Assembly: GCF_029223525.1 (NCBI RefSeq)
Contig: NZ_JARHTQ010000004.1
Span: 310,001-374,000 of the forward strand
Reading direction: 5' to 3'
DNA from: Streptantibioticus ferralitis
GTDB taxonomy: Bacteria > Actinomycetota > Actinomycetes > Streptomycetales > Streptomycetaceae
DNA length: 64,000 nucleotides
The first letter of the stretch is position 1. Each line of letters begins with the position of its first letter. Positions 1 to 10,308 of this stretch are shown here, piece by piece. The notes below the pieces were generated by a model. That model saw only the letters and a list, made by a program, of their open reading frames with translations, was not told the DNA's origin and did no database searches. The position numbers were made by a program, and so were the translations under genes.

Positions 1-1827
<1,827 letters not shown>

Positions 1828-1828
1828 G

Positions 1829-2533
1829 TCAGCTCACCACTCCGGTCATCACCGAGACGGGCACCGCGACGAATCCCGCGGTCAGAACGAGGGCCAGCGC
1901 GTTGGCGGTGAACTTGAGCGCCGCGTCGCGGCGCGCGCTGTTGGCGCCGAGGGTCTGCGCCGCGCTCCACAAGCCGTGCCGGATGTGCAGCCCGAGGGCC
2001 AGCATCGCGACGATGTAGATGGCGTCGGCGTACCAGTTGCGGAAGTCCGCCACCACGTTCTGGTACGGATGGCCCGCCTCGCCGCGCGGGTTCACCGTCA
2101 GGGTGGTGAGGTCCAGCAGATGCCAGACGATGAACAGAGCCAGGATGATTCCGCCCCACCGCATGGTGCGGGTCGCGTAGCCGGCCCGTGGCCGCCGGTG
2201 CGCGTAGGCGGTGGGGCGGGCGCCGAGGTCACGGCGACTGAGCTGGTACGCGGCCACGCCGTGGAAGACCACCGCGGCGACCAGGACCACGCGCACGATC
2301 CACAGGAACCAGCTGTAGTGCAGCGCGGGCTCGCCGATCGTGCGCAGCCAGTACGCATAGCCGTTGAACTCCGTCGACCCGAAGAAGATCTTCAGGTTTC
2401 CCAGCATGTGCGCGACGAGGTAGAGCAGCATGATCACGCCGGTGACGGCCATCACGGTCTTCTTGCCGACGGTCGACCGCCACAGGGTTGCCAAGGTGGA
2501 CGGCCGTCGGCCCGTCCGCGTCGCCAGTGCCAT
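1829..2533 (-). CDS. sdhC: Succinate dehydrogenase cytochrome b subunit
   Basis: This is the membrane anchor and haem-binding subunit of a b-type succinate dehydrogenase, 234 residues long. Five hydrophobic spans can be seen. They begin at about residue 25 ([20 protein letters not shown]) and end near the C-terminus ([17 protein letters not shown]). Histidines in or near the spans (VAHMLG, ALHYSW, VFHGVA, VWHLLD, GLHIRHG) are candidate haem ligands. I chose the ATG giving [10 protein letters not shown]. An in-frame ATG ten codons upstream is possible but lies closer to the operator. The gene is first in the sdh operon and divergent from the LysR gene. Confidence 0.93.
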   Translation of the reverse strand: MALATRTGRRPSTLATLWRSTVGKKTVMAVTGVIMLLYLVAHMLGNLKIFFGSTEFNGYAYWLRTIGEPALHYSWFLWIVRVVLVAAVVFHGVAAYQLSRRDLGARPTAYAHRRPRAGYATRTMRWGGIILALFIVWHLLDLTTLTVNPRGEAGHPYQNVVADFRNWYADAIYIVAMLALGLHIRHGLWSAAQTLGANSARRDAALKFTANALALVLTAGFVAVPVSVMTGVVS

Positions 2534-2591
2534 GACACCGACGGTAGGGAGTACCCCCTGCATCGGTCCAAGACATGGTCCGGCTGGAATC

Positions 2592-2608
2592 GATAGACCT
2601 TGCCTATC
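2592..2608. promoter_or_regulatory. LysR-type operator, GATAG-N7-CTATC
   Basis: A perfect 5-bp inverted repeat with a 7-bp spacer contains the classical T-N11-A core (T at 2594, A at 2606). It sits between the divergent sdhC and LysR genes. This is the expected place for autoregulation and control of sdh. It also argues for a LysR start downstream of the palindrome. Confidence 0.7.
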
Positions 2609-2629
2609 ATGCGTCGTATCGTGGTATCC

Positions 2630-3568
2630 GTGCAGCTGCATCAACTCCAGTACTTCGCGGCCGTCGCGCAGACCCGCCACTTCACCCAGGCCGCCGCCCG
2701 GGTCCATGTCGCCCAGCCCTCGCTCTCCCAGCAGATCCGGGCGCTGGAACGGGAGTTGGGCGCCGAGCTCTTCCACCGCGCCCGCGGCCACATCACGCTC
2801 ACCGACGCGGGCGAGGCGTTGCTGCCGCTGGCCCAGCGGATCCTCGCGGACGCCGAGACGGCGCGCCGCGAGGTGCAGGAGGTCGCACAGCTGCGCCGGG
2901 GCCGGGTCCGGCTGGGGGCCACACCCAGCCTGTGCGCCAGCCTGGTGCCGGACGTGCTGCGCGACTTCCACGACCGCTACCCGGGGGTGGACCTGGTGGT
3001 CCACGAGGACGGTTCTCAGGACCTGGTCCGGGTGCTGGCGGCCGGTGAACTCGACCTCGCCCTGATCATCACCCCGCTGCCCGGCCAGGCCCCGGCGCTG
3101 GCCGCGACCGAGTTGCTGCGCGAGGAACTGGTCGTGGTCTCCTCGCCGTCCTCACCCGCGCCCACCCGGGGCAGGCGGATCCGCATCGAGGACCTGCGCG
3201 ATCAGCCGCTGGTGATGTTCCGACGAGGCTACGACCTGCGGGAGTTCACCACCTCGGCCTGCCGCGCTGCCGGCTTCGATCCGGTCTTCACCGTCGAGGG
3301 CGGTGAGATGGACGCCGTACTGGGCTTCGTACGCGCCGGACTGGGCCTCGCCGTGATCCCGGCGATGGTCGCCGCCCGGTCGGGGCTGCGGGTCACCGCG
3401 TTCGCCCCGCCCGGCCTGCAACGCACCATTGCGGTCGCGCACCGCAAGGACGTCGAACCACCGCGCGCCGCGCGGGAGTTGCGCAGCGTTCTGGGCGAGC
3501 ATCTGCGCTCGGCGGCGCGGGAGCAGACGCTTCCGCCCAGCACCCGGCTGCTGGGCGGCAACCCGTGA
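2630..3568 (+). CDS. LysR family transcriptional regulator
   Basis: This is a 312-residue LysR-type regulator. The N-terminal winged helix-turn-helix begins QLHQLQYFAAVAQ and contains AAARVHVAQPSLSQQIRALE at about residues 22-41. The C-terminal periplasmic-binding-like effector domain spans about residues 90-295. The GTG start gives the usual LysR N-terminus and leaves the GATAG-N7-CTATC operator upstream. ATG at 2609 and TTG at 2600 are in frame but overlap or abut the operator. Divergence from the sdh genes suggests control of succinate dehydrogenase. The effector is unknown. Confidence 0.92.
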   Translation: MQLHQLQYFAAVAQTRHFTQAAARVHVAQPSLSQQIRALERELGAELFHRARGHITLTDAGEALLPLAQRILADAETARREVQEVAQLRRGRVRLGATPSLCASLVPDVLRDFHDRYPGVDLVVHEDGSQDLVRVLAAGELDLALIITPLPGQAPALAATELLREELVVVSSPSSPAPTRGRRIRIEDLRDQPLVMFRRGYDLREFTTSACRAAGFDPVFTVEGGEMDAVLGFVRAGLGLAVIPAMVAARSGLRVTAFAPPGLQRTIAVAHRKDVEPPRAARELRSVLGEHLRSAAREQTLPPSTRLLGGNP

Positions 3569-3590
3569 GCACGTCTGGCACGATGCGTCG

Positions 3591-4202
3591 ATGACCTCGA
3601 TCAGCGAGCAGAGCAGGCCGCAGCCCATCGCCGATGTCGTCCCCGCCGGACGGATGAGCGGCAGTGAGCAACCGGTACTGCACATACCCGACAGCGGGTT
3701 CACACTGCGCGCATGGCGCTCCGCGGACGCTCCCGCGCTGGCCGCCGCCTGGCAGGATCCGGCGATCCGGCAGTGGAACCGGCCGCCCACCGGCGGTGTC
3801 GAACAGGCACGGGAGCGGATCGCCCGGTACGCGCGGCGCTGGCGTACCGAGGAAGCGGCGAGCTGGGCCATCGCCCGTACCGAGGACGACTCGATCCTGG
3901 GCTCGGTGGCTCTGGGCGACATGGACCTGCGGCACGGCATCGCCGAGTACATCTACTGGGTGCTGCCCGCCGCCCGCGGCGCCGGTGCCGCCCTGCGCGT
4001 CACCAGCCGGGTCGCCGAGTGGGCCTTCCACGACCTCGGGTTGCACCGTCTCGAACTCACCCACGGCGTGGCGAACACCGCCTCGTGCCGCGTCGCGGAG
4101 AAGGCCGGATTCCGGCTGGAGGGAACCAAGCGCAGCGCCGCCCTGCACGCCGACGGCTGGCATGACATGCATCTGCACGCCCGCGTCCAGGGCGACGTGT
4201 AG
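3591..4202 (+). CDS. GNAT family N-acetyltransferase
   Basis: This 203-residue protein resembles the RimJ/RimL-type GNAT acetyltransferases. The segment FTLRAWRSADAPALAAAW is the usual beginning of the fold. The acetyl-CoA-binding region is around EYIYWVLPAARGAGAALRV, and the typical end motif NTASCRVAEKAGFRLEGT follows. The start is the ATG giving MTSISEQ, 22 bp after the LysR stop. An internal ATG at 3654 would remove a poorly conserved N-terminal tail. The substrate cannot be told from sequence. The gene converges on the next secreted-protein gene with only 3 bp between stop codons. Confidence 0.88.
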   Translation: MTSISEQSRPQPIADVVPAGRMSGSEQPVLHIPDSGFTLRAWRSADAPALAAAWQDPAIRQWNRPPTGGVEQARERIARYARRWRTEEAASWAIARTEDDSILGSVALGDMDLRHGIAEYIYWVLPAARGAGAALRVTSRVAEWAFHDLGLHRLELTHGVANTASCRVAEKAGFRLEGTKRSAALHADGWHDMHLHARVQGDV

Positions 4203-4205
4203 CGG

Positions 4206-4733
4206 TCAGGACGATCCGCTTCCGCGGCGGCGGCGCACCAGGACGAGCGCGCCGCTGGCCGCCAGGGCCAGCAGCGCGGCGCCGCCCGCGACCTGCGGGG
4301 CGTCCCATCCGCCGACACCGCCACCGGAACCGGCCCGCACGCCCTTCGTGGGCTTGGGACCTGTGCCGGCCCGGGCGCTGGCGGCAGGCTGCGCCGCGTC
4401 GGGTTGTGGTGCCCGCACGGTCATGGTGCTGGAGATGGTCAGCCCGCCGTAGCCGCACCGGATCGTCACCGGGTACCTGCCGGGCTTGGCGGTCGGGGGC
4501 GTGGTGAGGCCCGCCACCATGCGGTCGGCGCCCGCGGACAGGGCGACCTCGCCGAAGAGCGGCGACGACGCCGTGGCGCCCTTGGACATCTCGCACTTCC
4601 TGTCGTCGCTCATGTGCACCGTCTGCCCGGGGCTCGCAGGGTTGGGGCTCACACTGGCCAGGGCGGCGGGCGCGGTGAGCCCGACGGCGGCAACGGCGGT
4701 CAGCGCTACGGCGGCGGTTCGACCAGAGGACAT
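4206..4733 (-). CDS. Secreted, membrane-anchored Ig-like protein
   Basis: This 175-residue protein has an N-terminal signal peptide (SSGRTAAVALTAVAAVGLTA, cleavage near ALA-SV). An all-beta, Ig-like region of about 85 residues follows, with two cysteines (DRKCEM and IRCGYG) that may form a disulfide. A Pro/Ala/Thr linker and a C-terminal hydrophobic segment followed by RRRR complete it. This is the usual layout of actinobacterial surface proteins anchored by a single span. No LPXTG sorting motif was seen. The function is unknown. Confidence 0.8.
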   Translation of the reverse strand: MSSGRTAAVALTAVAAVGLTAPAALASVSPNPASPGQTVHMSDDRKCEMSKGATASSPLFGEVALSAGADRMVAGLTTPPTAKPGRYPVTIRCGYGGLTISSTMTVRAPQPDAAQPAASARAGTGPKPTKGVRAGSGGGVGGWDAPQVAGGAALLALAASGALVLVRRRRGSGSS

Positions 4734-5044
4734 GGGACTCTCCTGCGCCGGGCGGCGCGGTCTCCATGACCGCATTGGACGGACCCGGCCCATCAGGATG
4801 CAAACCCGTCTCCGCCTTGCGTGCGACGCGAGCCGATCGTCCCTGATCACCCGGATGCGGTACTTCCGTGGCTGGTCCGCGGGGCGTTCTCGCACGTCGC
4901 ACGGTGTGTCCCGACGTGGTCGCGGAAGGCTGGAGGACTTGGTGGCCATGGCCCACACAGGTGAGGCCGCTGCCCGAAATGCGGCATTGGCTGGGCCATG
5001 GCAGGCTGAACTGACCCACCCCCTCATCACGCGGAGTGATTCTG
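4734..5044. other. Intergenic region without recognisable gene
   Basis: About 310 bp lie between the surface protein and the small hydrophilic protein. Open frames cross it, but none has a ribosome-binding site or a recognisable product. It should hold the promoters of the two divergent genes. Confidence 0.5.
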
Positions 5045-5221
5045 ATGGGTATGAAGGACGAGCTCAACCAGAAGGCCCAGCAGGCCAAGCGGAAGATCGA
5101 GCAGGAGGCCAAGCGGGCCCAGCAGGCCAAGGGCAAGTCCCGCGAACGCGCCCAGCAGGACAAGGAGCAGCGCCAGGGTTCCTTCGACGACATCCAGGAC
5201 GAGCTCGACGACCGTCAGTAG
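5045..5221 (+). CDS. Small highly charged coiled-coil protein
   Basis: This 58-residue protein starts MGMKDELNQKAQQAKRKIEQ and is almost entirely Lys, Glu, Gln, Arg, Asp and Ala. It should form one long amphipathic helix or coiled coil. A GGAG ribosome-binding site ends 8 bases before the ATG. There is no signal peptide and no membrane span. It resembles small stress-type hydrophilic proteins (CsbD-like in character), but I cannot assign the family. A strong hairpin terminator follows the stop. Confidence 0.7.
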   Translation: MGMKDELNQKAQQAKRKIEQEAKRAQQAKGKSRERAQQDKEQRQGSFDDIQDELDDRQ

Positions 5222-5237
5222 GGCCGTCTGCCATGCG

Positions 5238-5276
5238 CGTCGGCCTGCACCACCGATGCGGTGGCGCAGGCCGACG
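5238..5276. terminator. Bidirectional hairpin terminator
   Basis: An 11-bp perfect stem (CGTCGGCCTGC / GCAGGCCGACG) continues, after one mismatch, into CCACC/GGTGG with a GATGC loop. It lies between two convergent genes and lacks a U-tract, as is common in Streptomyces. Confidence 0.8.
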
Positions 5277-5331
5277 TTCCAATCCGCCGCCCTGACAGCA
5301 GGGACCGTGTTGTCGCGATCCGCCCGAAGGG

Positions 5332-5556
5332 CTAGTTGCTCTGTGCGTCGTGGTCCGCCGCGTCGGCCGCGCTCTGTGCGCTGTCGACCTTCTGCTGCAG
5401 CTGCTTGAGCTGGTCGGTGGAGGACGACGACGTCGACGTGGCCGACGGCGTACCGCTCGCGGAGCCGCCCGCGGAGTGCGCGCACCCGGCCGTGGCCAGC
5501 ACGGGCACGGCGATCGCCGCCGTCACCAGTACGGAAACACGTCGGCGGCGGCTCAT
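5332..5556 (-). CDS. Small lipoprotein
   Basis: This 74-residue predicted lipoprotein has a basic N-terminus (MSRRRRVSV), a hydrophobic core and a lipobox ending in ATAGC at about residues 20-24. A Ser/Thr-rich linker and a short Gln/Ala/Asp-rich helical tail follow. Its ATG overlaps the stop codon of the upstream secreted-protein gene as ATGA, so the two should be translationally coupled. The function is unknown. Position downstream of a two-component system suggests a cell-envelope role, but this is only context. Confidence 0.75.
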   Translation of the reverse strand: MSRRRRVSVLVTAAIAVPVLATAGCAHSAGGSASGTPSATSTSSSSTDQLKQLQQKVDSAQSAADAADHDAQSN

Positions 5557-6014
5557 GCGTTGTTCGAGGTCTTCGTCGGCTTGCCGTTGTCGTTGGCCTT
5601 GCACCAGGACGCGACGTCCTTCAGGTCGCTCTGCCGCTGCTTGAGGTTGACCAGCAGGGCCTGGCGCGCGCTGAGCCGGTCGCCGAGGAACTTGGCGATG
5701 GTCGCGTGGTTCTCCTTCTTGGCGTTGTCGATGCGCTGCTCCAGGAACGCGATCGAGCCCCGCGTGCCGGCTCCCGCCTCCAGCCGCTTGATCTCCCGGG
5801 CGATACGGCGGTCCAGCTTCGGCACCCGTCGGCACAGCGCCCGCGCGCCGTCCGTCTTCGGACCCTTCGGGTGGGCCTGTGGGGCGGCGCTGGCGGAGGC
5901 GGACGGGGCCGGGCTGGAGCCGTCCGCGTAGGCGGGTACGGCCATGGCCGCGAGTGAGCCGGTGAGGACGAGTCCCGCGACGGTCGCGGTCACCGTCGCC
6001 TTTCGACGCTGCAT
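5553..6014 (-). CDS. Secreted helical protein
   Basis: This 153-residue protein has a Sec signal peptide (cleavage near AYA-DG), a Pro/Ser/Ala linker, and a helical Arg/Lys/Glu-rich domain of about 100 residues. Two cysteines (ALCRRV and ASWCKA) could pair. The ATG at 6014 is preferred over GTG at 6029 because GGAGAG sits at proper distance upstream. The gene is coupled by ATGA overlap to the downstream lipoprotein gene and lies 126 bp after the histidine kinase stop. The product resembles secreted proteins often found beside actinobacterial two-component systems. No biochemical role can be assigned. Confidence 0.75.
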   Translation of the reverse strand: MQRRKATVTATVAGLVLTGSLAAMAVPAYADGSSPAPSASASAAPQAHPKGPKTDGARALCRRVPKLDRRIAREIKRLEAGAGTRGSIAFLEQRIDNAKKENHATIAKFLGDRLSARQALLVNLKQRQSDLKDVASWCKANDNGKPTKTSNNA

Positions 6015-6140
6015 GATGACTCTCTCCACTTCATGGTGACGGTTCGGATGCGGCCCGCCGCCGCTGGGAGACGGCTGGCGGGCCGCTTGGGGTCGACCGT
6101 AGAAGCGGTTCTTGTGGTTTCTTTGTGGGGCGGGTGCCGG

Positions 6141-7652
6141 TCAGACCGCGGGACGTACCGAGCCGCTCAACCAGTCGCGGTGCGACGGCAGTTCGGGCAG
6201 CGCCGCCCCGGAGAGCGGCAGCCGCACCTCGAACCTGCTGCCGGGCTCGCCGCCCGGCCGGTCCGTGATGCGTACGGTGCCGCGGTGCAGATCGACCTGC
6301 TGGGCGACGAGCGTCAGCCCGAGTCCGGTGCCGGGGCTCTCCGGTCCGCGGGCGAAGCGTTGGAAGACCCGCCGCCGCGCCTCCTCGGGTACGCCCGGTC
6401 CGGCGTCGTCCACCGTCAGTACGGCCTCGTCGTCCTCGCGGCGCAGTGCCACCCGGATATCGGGATCACTGTCCGGCCGACGGCCGTGCACCACCGCGTT
6501 GTTCAGCAGGTTGTCGGCGATCATCCGCAGGCCCGGCTCCCAGCCGCGCATCCGCAGCGCGCCGTCGGTCCGTACCGTGATCCGCGCCTCGGGGTGTCGG
6601 CGCGCCGCGTCGGCCCCCGCTGCGTCGACCAATTCGCCGAGCTCCACCGGTGTGAACGCGTCCACCTCCACCAGATCGCCCTGCGCCAGGGCACGCAGTG
6701 TCACCAACAGCCCCTGCAACCGGGCGTGTTCATCGCGGAGATCCGCCAGCACCTCGGCACGTTCGTCCGGGGCGAGGTCCGGATGGGCGGACAGGATCTC
6801 CAGATTGGTCTGCATGCTCATCAGCGGCGTACGCAACTCGTGTGAGGCCGCCGCCGAGAACGACCGGGCGGTCGCCAGCGCCTCACCGGTGCGGGCCGCC
6901 TGCTCGTCGTAGCGGGTCAGGATCGTCTGGAGGGTACGGGCCAGCTCATCGACCTCCGTGACATATGACGGCCGGTGCTCAAGACGGGCCTCGCTGACCC
7001 GTGGATCGAGTCCGCTGGCCTGCCGCCGCAGCCTGCGCAGCGAGCGGGTCGCCCGCTGCGCGATCAGCAGCGCGACCAGCGCCGAGACCGGCGCCGCGAT
7101 CAGCGCGGTGAGCAGGATCCGGCCGCGTACCGCGTCCACACCGTTCTGTGCCACCGACGCGGGGGAGAACACCCACAGTGCGTCCCCCGGCTGCCCGCCG
7201 GTGACCGGCAGTTGGAACGCGCGCCACGCCCGGCCGTTGTCCCGTACGGTGACCGGGTTCGGCGTCCGCGCGGGCAACGCGACGCTGTCATCCGGCTGCG
7301 GACCGCCCTCCGCGATCGGCGTGCCGTCCGGCCCGCCGACCACCCGCACTCCCACGTCCAACGCGTTCGCGAACAGCCGGTGTTCGCCCTTGCGCTCCTG
7401 CTGGTAGCGCCCGGCGCGGTCGACCCGGATCAGGTTGCGGGCCATCGGCAGCACGATGGCCGCCCGGTCCCTCAGATGTGAATCCTGCGCGGAGTGCACA
7501 TCGATGGTCACCAGCCGCAGCAGCAGCGCCGCCGACGCCAGCACCAGCAGCGGTACGGTCACGCCCACCGCGATGGCGATCCGGGTGGACAGCCCCATTC
7601 CCGCGCGTCGCCCACCACCACCCGCAAAGGAGGAGCTTCGCTCCGCTGTCAT
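6141..7652 (-). CDS. Sensor histidine kinase
   Basis: This is a 503-residue membrane sensor kinase. A first transmembrane span at about residues 25-47 is followed by an extracytoplasmic domain of about 130 residues. A second span (ILLTALIAAPVSALVALLIA) and a HAMP-like linker come next. The H-box SHELRTPL, N-box DNLLNNAV, G1 DDAGPGVP, F-box FQRFARG and G2 GTGLGLTL are all present, so it should be active. Its ATG overlaps the response regulator stop (ATGA). The partner is the OmpR-type regulator encoded just upstream. The signal is unknown. Confidence 0.93.
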   Translation of the reverse strand: MTAERSSSFAGGGGRRAGMGLSTRIAIAVGVTVPLLVLASAALLLRLVTIDVHSAQDSHLRDRAAIVLPMARNLIRVDRAGRYQQERKGEHRLFANALDVGVRVVGGPDGTPIAEGGPQPDDSVALPARTPNPVTVRDNGRAWRAFQLPVTGGQPGDALWVFSPASVAQNGVDAVRGRILLTALIAAPVSALVALLIAQRATRSLRRLRRQASGLDPRVSEARLEHRPSYVTEVDELARTLQTILTRYDEQAARTGEALATARSFSAAASHELRTPLMSMQTNLEILSAHPDLAPDERAEVLADLRDEHARLQGLLVTLRALAQGDLVEVDAFTPVELGELVDAAGADAARRHPEARITVRTDGALRMRGWEPGLRMIADNLLNNAVVHGRRPDSDPDIRVALRREDDEAVLTVDDAGPGVPEEARRRVFQRFARGPESPGTGLGLTLVAQQVDLHRGTVRITDRPGGEPGSRFEVRLPLSGAALPELPSHRDWLSGSVRPAV

Positions 7653-8329
7653 GACGCGTCCCGCCGTAGTACGAACCCGACCCCGCGCACGGTGTGGATC
7701 AACCGGGGGCGTCCTTGTGCCTCCAGCTTCCGCCGCAGGTAACTGACGAAGGTGTCGACGGCATCGGTACGGACGTCGAAGTCGTATCCCCAGACCCGGT
7801 CCAGCAGTTGGTCCCGGCTGAGGACCACACCCGCGTTGCGCGCCAGCACTTCGAGGAGTTCGAACTCCCGCCGGGTGAGGCGGACCGGCGCGCCCTCGTA
7901 CCGCACCTCGCGCGCGGCGGGATCGAGCACCAGATCCCCGACCCGGACGGTGTCGGTGGGCGACGGCGGGCGGCGGCGCAGCAGGGCCTGCAGCCGAAGC
8001 AGCAGCTCCTGGAGTGCGAACGGCTTGACCAGGTAGTCGTCGGCCCCGGCCTGCAGCCCGGCCACCCGGTCCTTGACCTCGTCCAGCGCGGACAGCATCA
8101 GGACGGGCGTGTCGTCTCCCATGGCGCGCAGTTGACGGCACACCTCGGTGCCGCCGATGCCCGGCATGGAGACATCCAGCACGATGACGTCGGCCGGGGC
8201 CGCCTGCAACTGTGCGAGGGCGGCCTCCCCGCTTTCCGCGAGGGTGACCGCGTACCCGCTCAGGCGCAGCCCGCGTCCGAGCGAGCGGAGGATCGCGGCG
8301 TCGTCATCGACGACCAGTACCCGGCCCAC
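7649..8329 (-). CDS. OmpR-family response regulator
   Basis: This 226-residue protein has a receiver domain with acidic pocket DDD at residues 8-10, phosphoacceptor Asp52 (VLDVSMPG) and the conserved Lys in DDYLVKPF. A C-terminal winged-helix DNA-binding domain (LTRREFELLEVLARNAG, then VSYLRRKLE and VRGVGFVL) follows. The start is GTG. Its ribosome-binding site GGAGG lies inside the last codons of the upstream DUF397 gene, whose stop is three bases before the GTG. The kinase gene overlaps the 3' end. Confidence 0.94.
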   Translation of the reverse strand: MGRVLVVDDDAAILRSLGRGLRLSGYAVTLAESGEAALAQLQAAPADVIVLDVSMPGIGGTEVCRQLRAMGDDTPVLMLSALDEVKDRVAGLQAGADDYLVKPFALQELLLRLQALLRRRPPSPTDTVRVGDLVLDPAAREVRYEGAPVRLTRREFELLEVLARNAGVVLSRDQLLDRVWGYDFDVRTDAVDTFVSYLRRKLEAQGRPRLIHTVRGVGFVLRRDAS

Positions 8330-8332
8330 AGG

Positions 8333-8518
8333 TCAGCCTCCGGCCTTTATGCGGCGTATGAACGCGGACAGGTGGGTGCGGTTGGTGGTGACGATCGCGT
8401 CGGGTGCGTCACTTTCTCGCAGGTGTATTCGACCGGCGTAAATGCGCACCTCCACACAGTTGTTGCCCTCCGATCCGCCGGAGAACGAGGATCTTTGCCA
8501 GATTACTGAGGTGGACAC
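8333..8518 (-). CDS. DUF397 domain protein
   Basis: This 61-residue protein has the DUF397 pattern: W-x-x-SSFSGG-x-GNNCVEV, then IHLRESDAPD and a terminal AFIRRIKAG. Such proteins are Streptomyces-type small partners of XRE-DUF5753 regulators. It starts with GTG two bases after the XRE stop and ends three bases before the response regulator start. The four genes therefore read as one run. The molecular role is unsettled; in the family it acts with the XRE partner in development and antibiotic control. Confidence 0.88.
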   Translation of the reverse strand: MSTSVIWQRSSFSGGSEGNNCVEVRIYAGRIHLRESDAPDAIVTTNRTHLSAFIRRIKAGG

Positions 8519-8520
8519 GG

Positions 8521-9363
8521 CTAAAGTTCCCCTTCGATGCGGCGGATGAGGTCACGAGAGGCGCCCGGCATGAGGGCCGAGCTCTCGATCCTATCCAGCA
8601 GTTCGCGGAACTTCGTCAGCCGGGATTCCGCGTCCAGGAAATTGGAGCTGTCCATGGTGTCTATCTGTACCGTGTCCAGCTGTGAAACGCGGCCACCCGC
8701 GTAGAGCATGGAGTATCCGGCACCGGCGAAGCCCTCGACGTCGAACGGGATGATCCGCACGCTGACGTTGTCCCGCTCCGACAGCTCCAAGATGTGTGCG
8801 AGCTGTGCACGAGCCTCTACCGCCCCGCCCACCCTGAGCCGCAACGCGGCCTCGTGGATAACGGCGTTGAAGGTGCCCGTCGTTAGGACCGTTTTGCGAC
8901 GCGCGCGGAATTCGACCCATGTGTCGAGCCGGTGTGCTGGCAGATTCGGGTTCACGTACGAGAAAGCGGCCCGCATGTGGCCCTCGGTCTGCAGGAGGCC
9001 AGGGATATGGATGACCTCCAGTGCGCGTAGGTAAGCCGCGTGGTGTTCCATCTCGGCGAGGTCGAGCGATACCGGGGAGAGCGTGCCCCGAAACTCCTCC
9101 CACCACCCCTTGCCGCGCTCATTGGCCATATCGACCAGCGCGTCGACGTACGGCAGGTTGTCGCATGCGTAGTGGCCGGCCAGCCGCCGGATCCGTTCCT
9201 CGCTGATGCCGCTGCGCCCGGACTCGACATGGCTCATCTGGATCGGATTGGAATTCAGGTAGGCGGCGGCGTCCCGCGCCGTGATCCCGGCGCGCTCGCG
9301 CATCTTGCGTAGCTCGGCACCCAGTCGTACCTGGCGCGCCGTGGGGTTGCTCCTGGGTGGCAT
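8521..9363 (-). CDS. XRE family regulator with DUF5753
   Basis: This 280-residue protein carries an N-terminal helix-turn-helix of the XRE/Cro type (LGAELRKMRERAGITARDAA with MSHVESGRSG) at about residues 14-60. A DUF5753 domain fills most of the rest (IPGLLQTEGHMRAAF, then VIHEAALRL and VSVRIIPFD). This is the WhiJ-like arrangement common in Streptomyces. It heads a run with DUF397 and a two-component system, which is less usual. A second XRE/DUF397 pair lies at about 53.5-54.5 kb. Confidence 0.92.
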   Translation of the reverse strand: MPPRSNPTARQVRLGAELRKMRERAGITARDAAAYLNSNPIQMSHVESGRSGISEERIRRLAGHYACDNLPYVDALVDMANERGKGWWEEFRGTLSPVSLDLAEMEHHAAYLRALEVIHIPGLLQTEGHMRAAFSYVNPNLPAHRLDTWVEFRARRKTVLTTGTFNAVIHEAALRLRVGGAVEARAQLAHILELSERDNVSVRIIPFDVEGFAGAGYSMLYAGGRVSQLDTVQIDTMDSSNFLDAESRLTKFRELLDRIESSALMPGASRDLIRRIEGEL

Positions 9364-9627
9364 GCGGCCCTTTCCTCGCGACTACCGAGCGACGCGAGCC
9401 ACACGGCACGCGCTGCGGTGTTGGTGGCACCCTCAACGGCTCAAGTGCTCCGCACAGGACTGCCCCCTACTCTCTGTGCGGAGTCCGTAACGCAGAGGTG
9501 TCACCGCTGATAACTGCCGGACCCTGCCGGTGAGTTACGCCCGGCCGCGCAGGTCACACCATGGGGTTGTCCCGCTGACCTGGTGCGACGAGATGCGGGC
9601 GGTGGCGATGCGGCGGAGGATGAGTTC

Positions 9628-10305
9628 GTGAGCGCGGCACTGCGGCACCCGGGCGGGGTCCGGCTGCTGCCCGGACTGACCCGGTCGATGGCCAGGTCTG
9701 GGCGCTCCGAGCGGCCGGAGGCGGAGCGTGGCGTGCTGGCGCGGGGCAGCGTCTTCTTCGCCTTCGCCCCCTGGATCGTCTTCGACGTGGTCGCCGGGCC
9801 CAGCACCTGGAAGCTCGCGGCGGTGGCGGCGCTCATCTGCGCTGTCGTCCTGAACGTCCCGGACCTGATGCGGGGTGCCCCCAAGATCCTGGACGTGGTG
9901 GGAATCGTCTTCTTCCTGGTGATATCGGTGCTGGGATTGACCTTGCAGCGACATGACCTGATCTGGCTGGAGACCTATGCGCAGACGCTGGCCAGTGGAG
10001 CGATCGCGGTGGTGGCGCTGGGTTCGCTGGCCTTCGTACCGTTCACCGAGCAGTACGCCAGGGTGTCCGCGCCCCCGGAGGTCTGGGAATCCCCCGCCTT
10101 CAGACGCACCAACCGGCTGTTGACGGCGATGTGGGGGCTGGTCTTCGCGGTCATCGCGATCCTCGGGCTGGTCGCGCTGCACGTGCGCACCGGAACCGAC
10201 TGGCTCAACTGGATCGTCCCGGTCGCCCTGCTGGCGGTCGCCGTACGGATCACGCGCTGGTACCCGCAATACGTTCGGCGCAAGACGCGTCCCCCTGGTG
10301 ACTGA
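9628..10305 (+). CDS. Integral membrane protein, six predicted spans
   Basis: This 225-residue protein has about six hydrophobic segments, including FFAFAPWIVFDVVAG, WKLAAVAALICAVVLNVP, ILDVVGIVFFLVISVLGL and MWGLVFAVIAILGLVAL. The GTG start is supported by GGAGGA seven bases upstream. Charged loops are short and there are no catalytic motifs. The family is conserved but uncharacterised, as far as I can recognise. It converges on the next gene with a 3-bp gap between stops. Confidence 0.75.
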   Translation: MSAALRHPGGVRLLPGLTRSMARSGRSERPEAERGVLARGSVFFAFAPWIVFDVVAGPSTWKLAAVAALICAVVLNVPDLMRGAPKILDVVGIVFFLVISVLGLTLQRHDLIWLETYAQTLASGAIAVVALGSLAFVPFTEQYARVSAPPEVWESPAFRRTNRLLTAMWGLVFAVIAILGLVALHVRTGTDWLNWIVPVALLAVAVRITRWYPQYVRRKTRPPGD

Positions 10306-10308
10306 CCG

